Below, piece after piece: positions 36,392 to 48,200 of a stretch of 64,000 nt of DNA. The notes beneath the pieces are model-generated. The model was given only the letters and a program-made list of their open reading frames with translations. It searched no databases and was not told the DNA's origin. The stretch spans positions 19,406,259 to 19,470,258 of the forward strand of contig CP137684.1 of NCBI GenBank assembly GCA_037976565.1, in the 5' to 3' direction. The stretch is from Mesocentrotus franciscanus (lineage: Eukaryota > Echinodermata > Echinoidea > Camarodonta > Strongylocentrotidae). Positions within the stretch are counted from its first letter, which is position 1, and every line of letters starts with the position of its first letter. The translations under genes and the position numbers were made by a program.

Positions 36392-36469
36392 TTTCTTACA
36401 GTGTTATCACTCATCATTCGCCAAAATCCTCGCCCAGGAAGACCAGTGTGAACCGCATGAATCCTAAAG
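36392..36469 (+). CDS. linker exon before the ankyrin block
   Basis: 78 bp, acceptor TTTTAATTTCAG (36391), donor CTAAAG|GTAGAT (36470), phase 1 to 1. The peptide is SYSVITHHSPKSSPRKTSVN followed by RMNPKG, basic and Ser-rich, with SSPRK as a possible phosphorylation or nuclear-import type motif (inference). The final NPKG continues directly into the GETPLH start of the first ankyrin repeat, which supports the join. A second AG at 36400-36401 is possible but would break the frame. Confidence 0.72.
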
Positions 36470-37159
36470 GTAGATAGCAAATGGTTTTAATGTATTTTGT
36501 TCATTTATACATATTTTGGGACACTTTTCTGATATTTTCTTTCTTTGTCTGTATCTGATCTGTTAACAGATGCAGTAATGAAAAATCTGTATACCATATC
36601 ACAGGATTAGATGTTACATTTCAAAGTTGATGATAACCTCAATTAACAACTTTTCTTGAAGTTCACAAGCTCTGCAAAACTTGAATTTTCCCTAGGTCGA
36701 TTCAAGTTTTCGCACCAAGTTATGCAAAACATGTGTTATTTATAGTTCCTAAGTTGAACTTTGCACAGGTCGAACTATTTTGTGCTTCCCAAACAATTTG
36801 ACGTAAGCCTGGCGGACCCTTCATGATTGTCCTGCTATCCAGTTTTCGTAAAAAGGGCGGTTATATTAGATATGGAAATCTAAACAACCACCATCCTCCT
36901 GATTTAGGTTCTTAATAATGATAAGAATATTTACCAGAAGTTTAGTGCATTTAACTTTTCTAGTCATAATAAAAACACAGTTTCTTCCTGTCTGCTGCCT
37001 CAAGATAACTGGAGCGAAGATAGGTGACAATGGATAGCCAGAGCTCAGTGAAGCATAATTTCTTTTTATCCAGGTGGATTCTTTTACCATTCCATTTAAA
37101 ACTCAAATTTCCTGATACTTCTCGAATCATCAACCAATACAATCCATTTTAAATTCCAG

Positions 37160-37354
37160 GGGAAACGCCGCTCCATGTAGCATGCATCAAGAACAACATC
37201 ACCAAAGTAAGGGAGCTGCTGAATGAACCTGACATCGATGTCAATGCCCGGGACCATGCTGGATGGACACCCCTACACGAAGCCTGTAACCATGGACACA
37301 CCGCCTGTGTCAAAGAGCTTCTGAAGTTCACTCCTGGAAAGAGAAAGCTTACAA
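37160..37354 (+). CDS. ankyrin repeats 1 and 2
   Basis: 195 bp, acceptor AATTCCAG (37159), donor ACAA|GTATGT (37355), phase 1 to 1. Repeat 1 is [20 protein letters not shown] with a [13 protein letters not shown] loop. Repeat 2 is [16 protein letters not shown], then [13 protein letters not shown]. Both carry the TPLH motif of ankyrin helix 1. The second repeat is very close to my recollection of the BARD1 second repeat; TONSL and SLF1 have similar ones. Ankyrin repeats bind proteins; in BARD1 and TONSL they read the histone H4 tail, which may or may not hold here. Confidence 0.93.
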
Positions 37355-37688
37355 GTATGTGTGAACGTGGGTCATAGATATTTCTAAAGGAAAGCGGGAA
37401 GACATGTCGGTCAGTAAAGTTGGTAAATCAAATAAAGTTTAGATTTTTCTTTGTTTGATATCGCAGTTGTGGTGGTACCCAAAACAATTTTGGAATGATT
37501 TTGAATCGTGCCATTTTAAATGTGAGACAGCAGCTTGAATTAGAAATAATACGTTCAGAATTTCCATTTTGTGATATCTCTACATTTCGATTTGCTTTAG
37601 AACTTGTGTATTTGCATTATTACCAATTATCAAAATTCAAATTCAGTTGATATTTCACTTTAAATTGCTGTTGATACTTGAGATACAG

Positions 37689-37817
37689 GTACAGAGAGTA
37701 GAAGCAGGCAAACCCTTGACTTGATAGCAGCTCCATATAAATGTGGGACCACACCCCTTCATGATGCAGTCATTAACAATCAGATAGAAGTGGTCAAGCT
37801 TCTGGTAGAGGCTGGAG
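37689..37817 (+). CDS. ankyrin repeat 3
   Basis: 129 bp, acceptor GAGATACAG (37688), donor GCTGGAG|GTAAGT (37818), phase 1 to 1. It begins with a spacer (TESRSRQTLDLIAAPYKC) that lengthens the loop after repeat 2, then GTTPLHDAVINNQIEVVKLL and VEAGG. The extended loop between repeats 2 and 3 is a distinguishing feature. Confidence 0.93.
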
Positions 37818-38594
37818 GTAAGTTGACGCTCTATGGCGAGGGCAGAAGTTACCAAACAGCATAATTTGTTTACATTTGTTGACAAAATTAATGAAAATTG
37901 ATGTCAGGAATTCTTTTCTTTGGAAAAGCATTTTTTGCCCCTTATACATGTTCTTTGATCTGCACAACCTACACATGACCAACGAATTAATTAATTTCAC
38001 ATGATTTCCATCTGTAAAAAATTTTGGTATCAGAGTGTGGGCTTTCAAAAACTATTGTTATTAAGCCCTATTAACTAGTATTTCCATCTCTGCTTGATTG
38101 ACCTGGCGCCATCGGGGTCATAGTTCATAATTGCACCACACTTGCTTCAGCCGCAGTTGCTCTGCAGTGATTGTCTATACAAGTTATAGCCAACCATGGA
38201 ACCGACACACTTCCTAACACTCACCCATATCTCGGTGTAAGACCCGATCATAACTCAAGCCCTATTTTACAGAATATATAGCCTGGAGCAACAGTCTGAA
38301 CACCATAAGGCCACGATCAGATATGGCATGGCCCAACCGCGGCGTTTAACAAAAAATGTTAATGGTGACGTAAGGTGTAACGCGCGTCACATTTCTGTAT
38401 CTAATATAACACGGAGCTCAGTGAATACGCGCAGGACCTTTTTGCAGTGCACACTTGCCAATCATTTACACATTTAAAAATGTGGCAGCTTTTTTATGTG
38501 GTGGTTTATAGCATCGTATCTGAACGAGCCTTAAATGCCTCATGTCACCATAAAAATTTGATCTATTTTCTTCTGTTATGCTTTTATTCATTAG

Positions 38595-38735
38595 GGAGGA
38601 TTCTACTGACTGTTAAGAACAAGGCAGGGTTTACTCCAGTTGACATCGCTCAGACAGAGGTCATGAAGGAAGCCATTCTAGGTCAAAAATCAGAGGTCGG
38701 CAGATTGCCTGCTGTTGACGAAGAGAATAAGAACA
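38595..38735 (+). CDS. ankyrin repeat 4 (degenerate) and following linker
   Basis: 141 bp, acceptor TTCATTAG (38594), donor AAGAACA|GTAAGT (38736), phase 1 to 1. RILLTVKNKAGFTPVDIAQT followed by EVMKEAIL is a capping ankyrin repeat in which TPLH has become TPVD, as in the last repeat of BARD1-type proteins. It ends with the hydrophilic SEVGRLPAVDEENKN. The coding sequence must continue: the donor is strong and in phase 1. I found no convincing next exon before 51861. The open frame running on past the donor (to about 38812) is intronic read-through. Confidence 0.88.
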
Positions 38736-38902
38736 GTAAGTACCAAACAAGAATAAACAAATATTCAGTATTTTTACAACAAAATAAACTTCATCTACAA
38801 GTGCTTTCTTAAAGCTTGTTAATGTTAGGATAGAAAAAGAGCAAAGAAATAGAACTGTGATCGTATTAGAACTATATGCATGCATTGACGCCAATGTTTC
38901 TA
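38736..38902 (+). other. intron flank
   Basis: Short intronic stretch before a MITE; includes 'tatgcatgcattgacgcc', part of the dispersed repeat seen at 26.2 and 28.5 kb. Confidence 0.4.
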
Positions 38903-39562
38903 ATACCCCGGTCACACAGCGCTGCGACCTTACGAAGACCATGCCAATCACCCTGATTTGAAAAAGTTATCACATCAGGGCACTATCGCCATCGAAATCC
39001 AGCAATTTGGCAAATTAAAGACTACATCACGACTGTACTGCGATGCTTCTACGTCAAAAATGCTGCTGACTCGCTGCCACTACGATTACACCTAGACCAA
39101 TGCCGACCAAGCGGTCATTTTTACTATGTTGCCGCTACGACGTAGAGGACCATACTATGTTATTACACAGACCTAGAAGACTGTACGACGATGTCGCCAT
39201 GCTGGTGCTGACCATATTACGCTAGTACGATTTAATCAGGGGTGTTCAAGCATTTCTTCAGTTCTTTCCCAACTTCGGACCTGATGCTCGAAATAGATGC
39301 TGACGGTGCTGCGATTTTATTAAAACAACAGATATCTTCACAGCATTCCCACTACATTTTTAATAAGACGTTCCCCCGCTTTTTGTTGGCCACGACCCCG
39401 CCACGCTTATTTTGTGCACGTTCAAAATAAGTGTGGGTAGAGCGTGCAGCTTCCCGACCTAGTATATCCTCCCATGTTTGGCCACAGATTGGCCCCTATT
39501 GGCCACGCTCTCTGCCACTTTTCCATCGTAGTAGAAGCGGCGTCTATGTGTGACTGGGGTAT
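38903..39562. mobile_element. MITE with ATACCCC(G/A)GTCACACA ends
   Basis: ATACCCCGGTCACACA at 38903-38918 is mirrored by TGTGTGACTGGGGTAT at 39547-39562, one mismatch in 16. The 660-bp interior contains many short CG-containing words and no transposase. The short open frame starting at 39242 falls inside it and is not a gene. Confidence 0.8.
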
Positions 39563-41073
39563 AAAATATCATGCTGAGTGAATAAACTGATTTGTTTATT
39601 TAGCAACACCGTAGTTTGTCACCTAAATACAGCTAGAGAATAAATGAGAATTACAAGATATAATGCAACATAAGATGACAGTTCCCCCAAATATTGGTAA
39701 TTAGTCCAAGATGAGTGCGATGTTCGCATGGGCTTAGATTATACAGCCTGAATATTTCGAGCTTCATACAAACATACCTTGCCAGAGTTCAACTTAGGTG
39801 TCCTGTTCCTGATTAGATCTATACCATAACATTTGATGATCGGGTCCTGGTGCTCTCTGTTGCACTTCTGTGGTCATTAGCTGCTTCTTGGTTCCATAGA
39901 ATCTACAATTAAAAGACAACAGAAACCTAGTAAGGTTCGTGCTAGTATCAAATGCATGCAGTAGTTATAAGTTTATAACTTTGTTCATGTCCTTCAGAAT
40001 TAGAAACACCCATGTCATAATATGTAGGGTTGGATCCAGAATTCTCAACAACAACAAAATAAAAAAGGGGGTGGCATATAGTCTTGAAAATTCACTGTAA
40101 ACAAAGTAAATATTAAGACATTAGTAATACGCAAATAATATAAACCTTTTTTCTCTCTAAACGTCATTTCCCTCTAAATATTTCAAACAAGGCACAGTGC
40201 CATAACTTCAGGGGAAAAGGGGGAGGGGGTGAGGTAAGATTAGGAAGCTAGGAAGAGACACCTTTTTTGTTTTGTTTTTGTTGTTGGTAGATCTAGCCAA
40301 TATCGAAACTAAGCTGAATCTGGACCTGGATCACATAATGCCATGTGCACTAGTGGAGCAAAAACGAGTCTAGCCCTATGGCTATGGTAGCCCTTGCCAT
40401 GGCATGACACATGCTATAATTGCCCATTAGTAGGTGACTAGGTCTATGCCACTGGCAATGCCACATCTGAAGAAAAAAAGGGGCACAGAAGGGTTGTGCC
40501 CCCCCCCCCCTTCCCACGCCTCCTCTTCAAAAATCGACATTGTCATCGGTTAACTTCCACATTGATTGATCTTCCTAAAGTACTTTAGCCTAAACCAGGC
40601 ATTTAGTCTTTTTTTAATTAGAATCTACATGTAGGGCCTACAATAGCAAAATTCAAGGTACAGGATTATACAGGACTATACTAGCCTATAGTCTAGATAT
40701 AAAACTAACACTTAAGTTTAGCCTACACTGTTACAAAGTTATAGCTCAGGAAATGCAGTCACTTCTTGGTGGTTGTTACAGCCGGCTAGCATCGGCGAAA
40801 TGAAAATCATAATTCGCTCGAGATCTCATCGGCTTGGACTAGCATTTGAGCCTTTTGCGCAGTCTCTGTAACAGGTCCACATCTACCACTGATTATTATC
40901 GATAATCAAGCTATGAACTGAACTTTAAAAGTATAAGATGAGATGAGCTCAAATGAAATAATCTACGGTAAACTTCCGATTGTTTTTGAAAATATTACCG
41001 TCGACGACTTAAATTAGAGTTCATTCAATCAGTTAATATTCTTTGGTCAGACAAAAGTAAAGGAGATAGGATA
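39563..41073. other. no gene seen
   Basis: AT-rich intronic or intergenic DNA with a C run at 40500-40511. No exon, repeat unit or RNA gene that I can support. Confidence 0.4.
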
Positions 41074-42425
41074 GGGGTAATACCCGGGCGGTCACTCGCA
41101 TACCAAAGTGGTATGCGTGCTCGTCATAAAAAACGACGAAAAAGGGTCAATTTTTGGCCTTATGGCGTCGTCTATGTTTTTAGAAAAAAGGGTGCTTTTC
41201 AGGTTAGGTTTCGACGTTTAGGGTATCTTTTTTCAACTTCAAGTTCGACGTTTAGGGTCACTTTTTGGCCATGCCAGCGCCGACATTTATTTGCATGTAT
41301 ACTTCCCATGTCTATTTAAAATTAGTTCCTCCGAAGAGATATATTTCCCTTGATTTTTCTAGTCTCTACACGGGGCTCTACGACAAGACTTTGAATTACC
41401 TGGGTTTGCAGCGGGTTTGCAGCCTGGTTTGCAATAGTTTCGTAGCACTTTCACGTTTGGGGAAAAGACTACGAGCGGACGAAAACGCATTTTTCACAAG
41501 TCGATTGCTAACGGTTGCTAACCAGGAACACGTACGTGAATAAATCAGGGAATAAATCCGGAACAATTTCTGCAATTCCTGCGAATTCCTGGGGTCATTC
41601 GAGACCAGTTTGCATCAAACTGAAGGTAAGAAAATTGGAACAACTGCAGAATACCCCGCATATTACGCGCACGCCTAATTAGCCTATAGGCATTACACGG
41701 AATGAACCGCTATGTACAAAGTGAATGTGCGGGGTATTCTGTAGTTGTTCCAATTTTTTCTCGATTCTCGAGTGGATTTGTTAATAAATATCACCCAAAC
41801 TGAAAAATCTAATGCATGCCCAAAATCTATCGTTTCTTACCTTCAGTTTAATTTGAAATTTCTAATTCAAAATTGAAACTAAGCACTTTTTACTGAGCCA
41901 TGTTAGTTTATTAGCTGCATTAATAAACTTGAATGAAGAACCAGCATAGCTTTCAGTGTGTATATATAATGCCTCAGTGTGAAAATTAACATTACACTAT
42001 TAGCCTGGTGAAGGTGGGGATTAAGCGGCCCATTAAAGTAAAAGTTCTGTATGTATTCCGATATATATTTATATGCAAGATTTTAATTATGAAAGGCCAA
42101 AATTGAAATAAATTATGTTCCATGTAAATTTCATGGGACACATATGGAACTCTTTCCCCTGGGATTCTTTCTTAATTACTGTGTAGGTGTGTTGCATAAT
42201 TTATGGGGTTGCTTTTAGAGTTTACGCCATTTAGGGGTCCATTTTAGAGTTTACGCCGTTAAGGGGTCCATTTTAGTTTCTTACGCCATTTAGGGATGAG
42301 ATTTACAGAACCGTACGCCAATAAGGAGCGAAATTCTCTACACTGATTACGCCATTTAGGGTCCATTTTTGAGTAGCTGTGACGAGTACCACTTTGGTAT
42401 GCAAGTGACCCCCTGGGGGTAATAC
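41074..42425. mobile_element. hAT-like non-autonomous element with nested inverted repeats
   Basis: GGGGTAATAC occurs at 41074-41083 and 42416-42425, consistent with a target duplication of about 8-10 bp. Inside, the left end has GGTCACTCGCATACCAAAGT and the right end its inverted counterpart, ACTTTGGTATGCAAGTGACC, which ends CCCTG as in hAT termini. Subterminal 'gtttacgccatttagggtcc' type repeats recur at 42225-42365. A second inverted-repeat element is nested at 41618-41850. No transposase frame. Confidence 0.7.
41618..41850. mobile_element. nested inverted-repeat element
   Basis: Outer arms AAACTGAAGGTAAGAAA (41618) and TTTCTTACCTTCAGTTT (41834). Inner arms TTGGAACAACTGCAGAATAC near 41637 and the inverted copy ending GTTGTTCCAA near 41753. 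It lies within the hAT-like element. Confidence 0.65.
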
Positions 42426-42859
42426 GTTGTGACAAAGCAGAGAGCCCCTCACTGCTACGACGAACACATCACAATCATTTCAGAGATCTTCACACAAAAT
42501 GGATCTTTACTTTTCTTGGTATTGTAGAACTCCCCTGGCAGGGGTTGTACCTTTTAACTTTACCATCTCACGAGGAAAAAAACCACACTTTCAAACAATA
42601 AAATTATATAATTAATATCAACAATTTAATATAGATAATCAACACAAATTATCAAGGGTCGTATAATCGTTCGGGTACACACAAAAAATACACACAATAA
42701 TCAAATGTCTTGGGAGCGAACGACTCCCTCAGACGGCAAATAATTTACATAAAAATAACAGTGATTACTGGGTAAAAATAATCGACGGGATCGTCTCGAG
42801 GGAGCATGGAACTTCCTCGATTCTCCGTCACAATCAAAATTGAATAGCCTAGGCTAGCT
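42426..42859. other. no gene seen
   Basis: AT-rich DNA with nothing recognisable. Confidence 0.3.
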
Positions 42860-43229
42860 ACACAAATATATCATTAATCATACAAAAACAACAAGAATCA
42901 AGAATCAAGCACAAAAAGGATCATTAAATGTATCAGCAAAGCGTTCAAAATACCAAATCAGCATCTACGGCGAAGTCAAGTATGATGATGCTGATGACGG
43001 CGACGATGACAAAGACGGCGATGATGACAAAGACGTAGACAGCAATGATGACAGCGATGATGACGAAGAAGTTGACGGCGATGATGACGAAGACAGCGGC
43101 GATGACGGATACGAAGATGAAGACGACGATGATGAAGACAGCGATGATAAAAACGAAGATGGCCAAGACGATGTGGTTGACGAGGGTCTCATTGATGATG
43201 ATGAGACGGTCAATAAAAGAATACAGTGA
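42860..43229 (+). repeat. GATGAC-type repeat with an Asp/Glu-rich open frame
   Basis: Between 42960 and 43260 the DNA is dominated by GATGATGAC, GACGAAGAC and GACGGC words. In one + frame it is open from about 42860 to the TGA at 43227-43229 and reads KYDDADDGDDDKDGDDDKD, then SDDDEEVDGDDDEDSGDD and so on, ending VDEGLIDDDETVNKRIQ. No ATG opens this frame. It may be an imperfect trinucleotide/hexanucleotide microsatellite, or a coding exon of an acidic protein in which the repeat arose. Hydrophobic readings on the minus strand are by-products. Confidence 0.5.
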
Positions 43230-44353
43230 CGATCGAGGTGGATGATGAATCAGATGATGGTGAGGTGATGACGAAGACGATGATCAACGTGTCAACACAA
43301 CACAACAGATGACAGCGATAGAAAACACAGATGTCGATAACAGATGAGTCGATGATAAACAGTTTTCAGTACAATAAAATGAAAGGCGATGTCAAAAATA
43401 AATCTAGCAAAAATGCCAGACGTTTGATGCGCAAGTCCATCTGTAAAGGTCCGGGGACAAAGTCACTGGGTCCTTGTTGGACGTAAGTTCTACCGGCACG
43501 ATATTAACAGAACACAGAAACAAACTGTGGGTATCGAAAAATAAATGCCCACTGATTTCCACATGGAAAATCATAGCGAAGCCCCAATCACCAATTGAGC
43601 ATGATTGGTTAAATAATAATTAAAAATACGCGTATACAATAACATGTCAGTATACGCGCTGTACATAATAATGAAAACTCTACGTCATAATAGAATATAT
43701 TTACGACCAGACAGAACCGGTTGGGACATGTCTGCAAACCCAGACAGCGGAGTGGAAAAATATGCAATGGAAATTAATTCTCCCTAGCCGCCATCTTGAA
43801 AATAGGCAAGCTATACATTTAAAACATGTACAAAACTACAAATCAATGCATGAAACTCGTAACACGTTATTATACATTTAAGTTAAAAATCGTGACATTT
43901 GGTCACTACATTATCATATGGTATCACTTCGATGTCTATGTTCGCCTGAAGATTTTCTGCTTAACTGAGATATACTTGACAAACTTCTGTTATACTAGAA
44001 ATTCAATTAAAAGAAAAATGTTTCATTGTTTGTAATTGAATAACTTAAAAGTTGCAGTTCAATTTCCCATTAGAGACAGCGGTGTTGCCATTCTCTCATT
44101 GGTCTGTTAAGGAAGGTCCTTGTACGTGTGGTGCGAGTAGTGCCGTATCAGATTGCACTTACCAAGGAAATTCAACTAAATAAATTCACGTTTGATATTG
44201 GATATTTAGCAAGAATGAACAAGCACTTTAAGAATAAGTACCCTGCAAACCCAAAATCATGAAAGATCAGAAATATCGACCGTGGATATGATGAGCTTAT
44301 AATAGTGTTCAAACCGCAGTACGTACGAACATTAAGAGTGTGTGCAACTTAAC
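43230..44353. other. no gene seen
   Basis: Further GATGA-rich DNA to about 43350, then AT-rich sequence without a recognisable feature. Confidence 0.35.
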
Positions 44354-45011
44354 TACCGTGTGAGTCAAAAAAAAGTTTACACCTAGAAAATTGCTAATTA
44401 TTTCGAAAATCATCTATGAACAGTAAATTATCATACATCTTATGAAAGAGTGTTTTATCCCAAATCATTTGGTATCATTTTTGTGTGGTATGTGTTCACG
44501 CTTGAATGAACAGGAGGCATTGTTTGCGAGTGCAAAAATCGACTTACGCCAAAGTTGCTTATCTGATGTTTAAATAAAACAATTGGGATTTGGGTATTAA
44601 ATCGGTTTTTGCAGATCCAAATAACATCCCTAACAAAATTAATCATGCCACACTTATCAAATATCGAATATCAAAGAACATTTGTGCGCGTGTTTGTGTG
44701 CGTGTGTGACTTTGCTTGTGCAAAAAGCATATGAAATGCATTTCATTTGATACATTCAATTCATTCTCTCACTCCACTAATCCCAACATAATACATGCTG
44801 TAGGCATCATTTTGGCGCAAGTCGATTTTTGCACTCTCGCAAACAATGCCTCCTGTTCATCCAAGCGTGAACACATACCACACAAAAATGATACCAAGTG
44901 ATTTGGGATAAAACACTCTTTCATAAGGTCTATAATAATTTACTGTTCATAGATGATATTTAAAGTAATTAGCAATTTTCTAGGTGTAAACTTTTTTTGA
45001 CTCACACGGTA
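44354..45011. mobile_element. MITE with ~195-bp terminal inverted repeats, TA flanks
   Basis: TACCGTGTGAGTC at 44354 is mirrored by GACTCACACGGTA ending at 45011. The arms (44354-44550 and 44814-45011) match over about 195 bp with few mismatches, and the spacer is about 265 bp. The TA at both ends fits a Tc1/mariner-type target site. The open frames at 44455 and 44716 are mirror images of each other in the arms, not genes. Confidence 0.85.
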
Positions 45012-45284
45012 TGTACGTACAAGTACATATGCAGCTATAGACGTACAAGCCAGTCGTTTTGAGTAAATTAAGATTCACATAATTTTAAAGATACGATATA
45101 CACAAAATAGCCAACATAGTGGGATTTGGGGTGTATATATTTAGCTTAGACCTTCATCTATCAAAGAAAACTTTCTACTTCAATGCAACTAATATTGATA
45201 ATGATATTCATTGGATTTTATTTAATGATTTTTCCAGAGGACTTTTCAAAGTTGCTGTACCAATATCAATAAATTATTGGCTGT

Positions 45285-48200
45285 AATGATAATGGCAATT
45301 AACACAGCTGTTTTGTACCGTTATGTAATTAAAAATTAACAAAACACAGCTGTCTCATAATGTTATATTGGCTATATGTTTTGAAAATGGCAACACGGCT
45401 GTCTCATAATGTTATATTGGCTATATGTCATGAAAATGGCGACACGGCTGTCTTATAATGTTATATTGGCTATATGTCATGAAAATGGCAACACGGCTGT
45501 CTCATAATGTTATATTGGCTATATGTCATGAAAATGGCGACACGGCTGTCTCATAATGTTATATTGGCTATATGTCATGAAAATGACAACACGGCTGTCT
45601 CATAATGTTATATTGGCTATATGTCATGCAAATGGCAACACGGCTGTCTCATAATGTTATATTGGCTATATGTCATGAAAATGGCAACACGGCTGTCTTA
45701 TAATGTTATATTGGCTATATGTCATGAAAATGACAACACGGCTGTCTTATAATGTTATATTGGCTATATGTCATGAAAATGACAACACGGCTGTCTTATA
45801 ATGTTATATTGGCTATATGTCATGAAAATGGCAACACGGCTGTCTTATAATGTTATATTGACTATATGTCATGAAAATGACAACACGGCTGTCTCATAAT
45901 GTTATATTGACTATATGTCATGAAAATGGCAACACGGCTGTCTCATAATGTTATATTGGCTATATGTCATGAAAATGACAACACGGCTGTCTCATAATGT
46001 TATATTGACTATATGTCATGAAAATGGCAACACGGCTGTCTCATAATGTTATATTGGCTTTATGTCATGAAAATGGCAACACGGCTGTCTTATAATGTTA
46101 TATTGGCTATATGTCATGAAAATGGCAACACGGCTGTCTTATAATGTTATATTGACTATATGTTTTGAAAATGGCAACACGGCTGTCTCATAATGTTATA
46201 TTGGCTATATGTCTTGAAAATGACAACACGGCTGTCTCATAATGTTATATTGGCTATATGTCATGAAAATGGCAACACGGCTGTCTTATAATGTTATATT
46301 GACTATATGTTTTGAAAATGACAACACGGCTGTCTCATAATGTTATATTGACTATATGTCATGAAAATGACAACACGGCTGTCTCATAATGTTATATTGG
46401 CTATATGTCATGAAAATGGCAACACGGCTGTCTTATAATGTTATATTGACTATATGTTTTGAAAATGGCAACACGGCTGTCTCATAATGTTATATTGGCT
46501 ATATGTCTTGAAAATGACAACACGGCTGTCTCATAATGTTATATTGGCTATATGTCATGAAAATGGCAACACGGCTGTCTTATAATGTTATATTGGCTAT
46601 ATGTCATGAAAATGACAACACGGCTGTCTCATAATGTTATATTGGCTATATGTCATGAAAATGGCAACACGGCTGTCTCATAATGTTATATTGGCTATAT
46701 GTCATGAAAATGGCAACACGGCTGTCTTATAATGTTATATTGACTATATGTTTTGAAAATGGCAACACGGCTGTCTCATAATGTTATATTGGCTATATGT
46801 CTTGAAAATGACAACACGGCTGTCTCATAATGTTATATTGGCTATATGTCATGAAAATGGCAACACGGCTGTCTTATAATGTTATATTGACTATATGTTT
46901 TGAAAATGACAACACGGCTGTCTCATAATGTTATATTGACTATATGTCATGAAAATGACAACACGGCTGTCTCATAATGTTATATTGGCTATATGTCATG
47001 AAAATGGCAACACGGCTGTCTTATAATGTTATATTGACTATATGTTTTGAAAATGGCAACACGGCTGTCTCATAATGTTATATTGGCTATATGTCTTGAA
47101 AATGACAACACGGCTGTCTCATAATGTTATATTGGCTATATGTCATGAAAATGGCAACACGGCTGTCTTATAATGTTATATTGGCTATATGTCATGAAAA
47201 TGACAACACGGCTGTCTCATAATGTTATATTGACTATATGTCATGAAAATGGCAACACGGCTGTCTTATAATGTTATATTGGCTATATGTCATGAAAATG
47301 GCAACACGGCTGTCTTATAATGTTATATTGGCTATATGTCATGAAAATGGCAACACGGCTGTCTTATAATGTTATATTGGCTATATGTCATGAAAATGAC
47401 AACACGGCTGTCTCATAATGTTATATTGACTATATGTCATGAAAATGGCAACACGGCTGTCTCATAATGTTATATTGGCTATATGTCATGAAAATGACAA
47501 CACGGCTGTCTCATAATGTTATATTGACTATATGTCATGAAAATGGCAACACGGCTGTCTCATAATGTTATATTGGCTATATGTCATGAAAATGGCAACA
47601 CGGCTGTCTTATAATGTTATATTGGCTATATGTCATGAAAATGACAACACGGCTGTCTTATAATGTTATATTGGCTATATGTCATGAAAATGACAACACG
47701 GCTGTCTCATAATGTTATATTGGCTATATGTCATGAAAATGGCAACACGGCTGTCTTATAATGTTATATTGGCTATATGTCATGAAAATGGCAACACGGC
47801 TGTCTCATAATGTTATATTGGCTTTATGTCATGAAAATGGCAACACGGCTGTCTCATAATGTTATATTGGCTTTATGTCATGAAAATGACAACACGGCTG
47901 TCTCATAATGTTATATTGGCTATATGTCTTGAAAATGGCAACACGGCTGTCTTATAATGTTATATTGACTATATGTTTTGAAAATGGCAACACGGCTGTC
48001 TCATAATGTTATATTGGCTATATGTCTTGAAAATGACAACACGGCTGTCTCATAATGTTATATTGGCTATATGTCATGAAAATGGCAACACGGCTGTCTT
48101 ATAATGTTATATTGGCTATATGTCTTGAAAATGGCAACACGGCTGTCTTATAATGTTATATTGACTATATGTTTTGAAAATGGCAACACGGCTGTCTCAT

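Larger units (their letters stand above)
10587..38735 (+). other. gene span: triple death domain plus ankyrin protein
   Basis: Nine exons join in frame: 10587-10861, 13674-13755, 20588-20862, 23797-23878, 25703-25995, 36392-36469, 37160-37354, 37689-37817 and 38595-38735. Phases follow a strict pattern: each death-domain exon enters in phase 2 and leaves in phase 1, the two duplicated linkers enter in phase 1 and leave in phase 2, and all later exons are phase 1 to 1. The joined product has about 500 residues in view: DD, linker, DD, linker, DD, linker, four ankyrin-type repeats. Both ends are missing: DD1 needs an upstream exon ending in phase 2, and the last exon ends in an open phase-1 donor. 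The likely role is a cytosolic scaffold acting by death-fold and ankyrin contacts; the pathway is not shown by the sequence. Confidence 0.75.

Noticed and set aside
41113..41319. Basic 68-codon open frame starting MRARHKKRRKRV
   Set aside because: It sits in the terminal repeat region of the hAT-like element and has no conserved domain.
42945..43213. Minus-strand open frames of Ser or of Val/Ile/Phe repeats
   Set aside because: Complementary readings of the GATGAC repeat.
44455..44901. Two small open frames with partly identical peptides (HTKMIPNDLG / HIPHKNDTK)
   Set aside because: They are mirror readings of the two arms of the MITE at 44354-45011.
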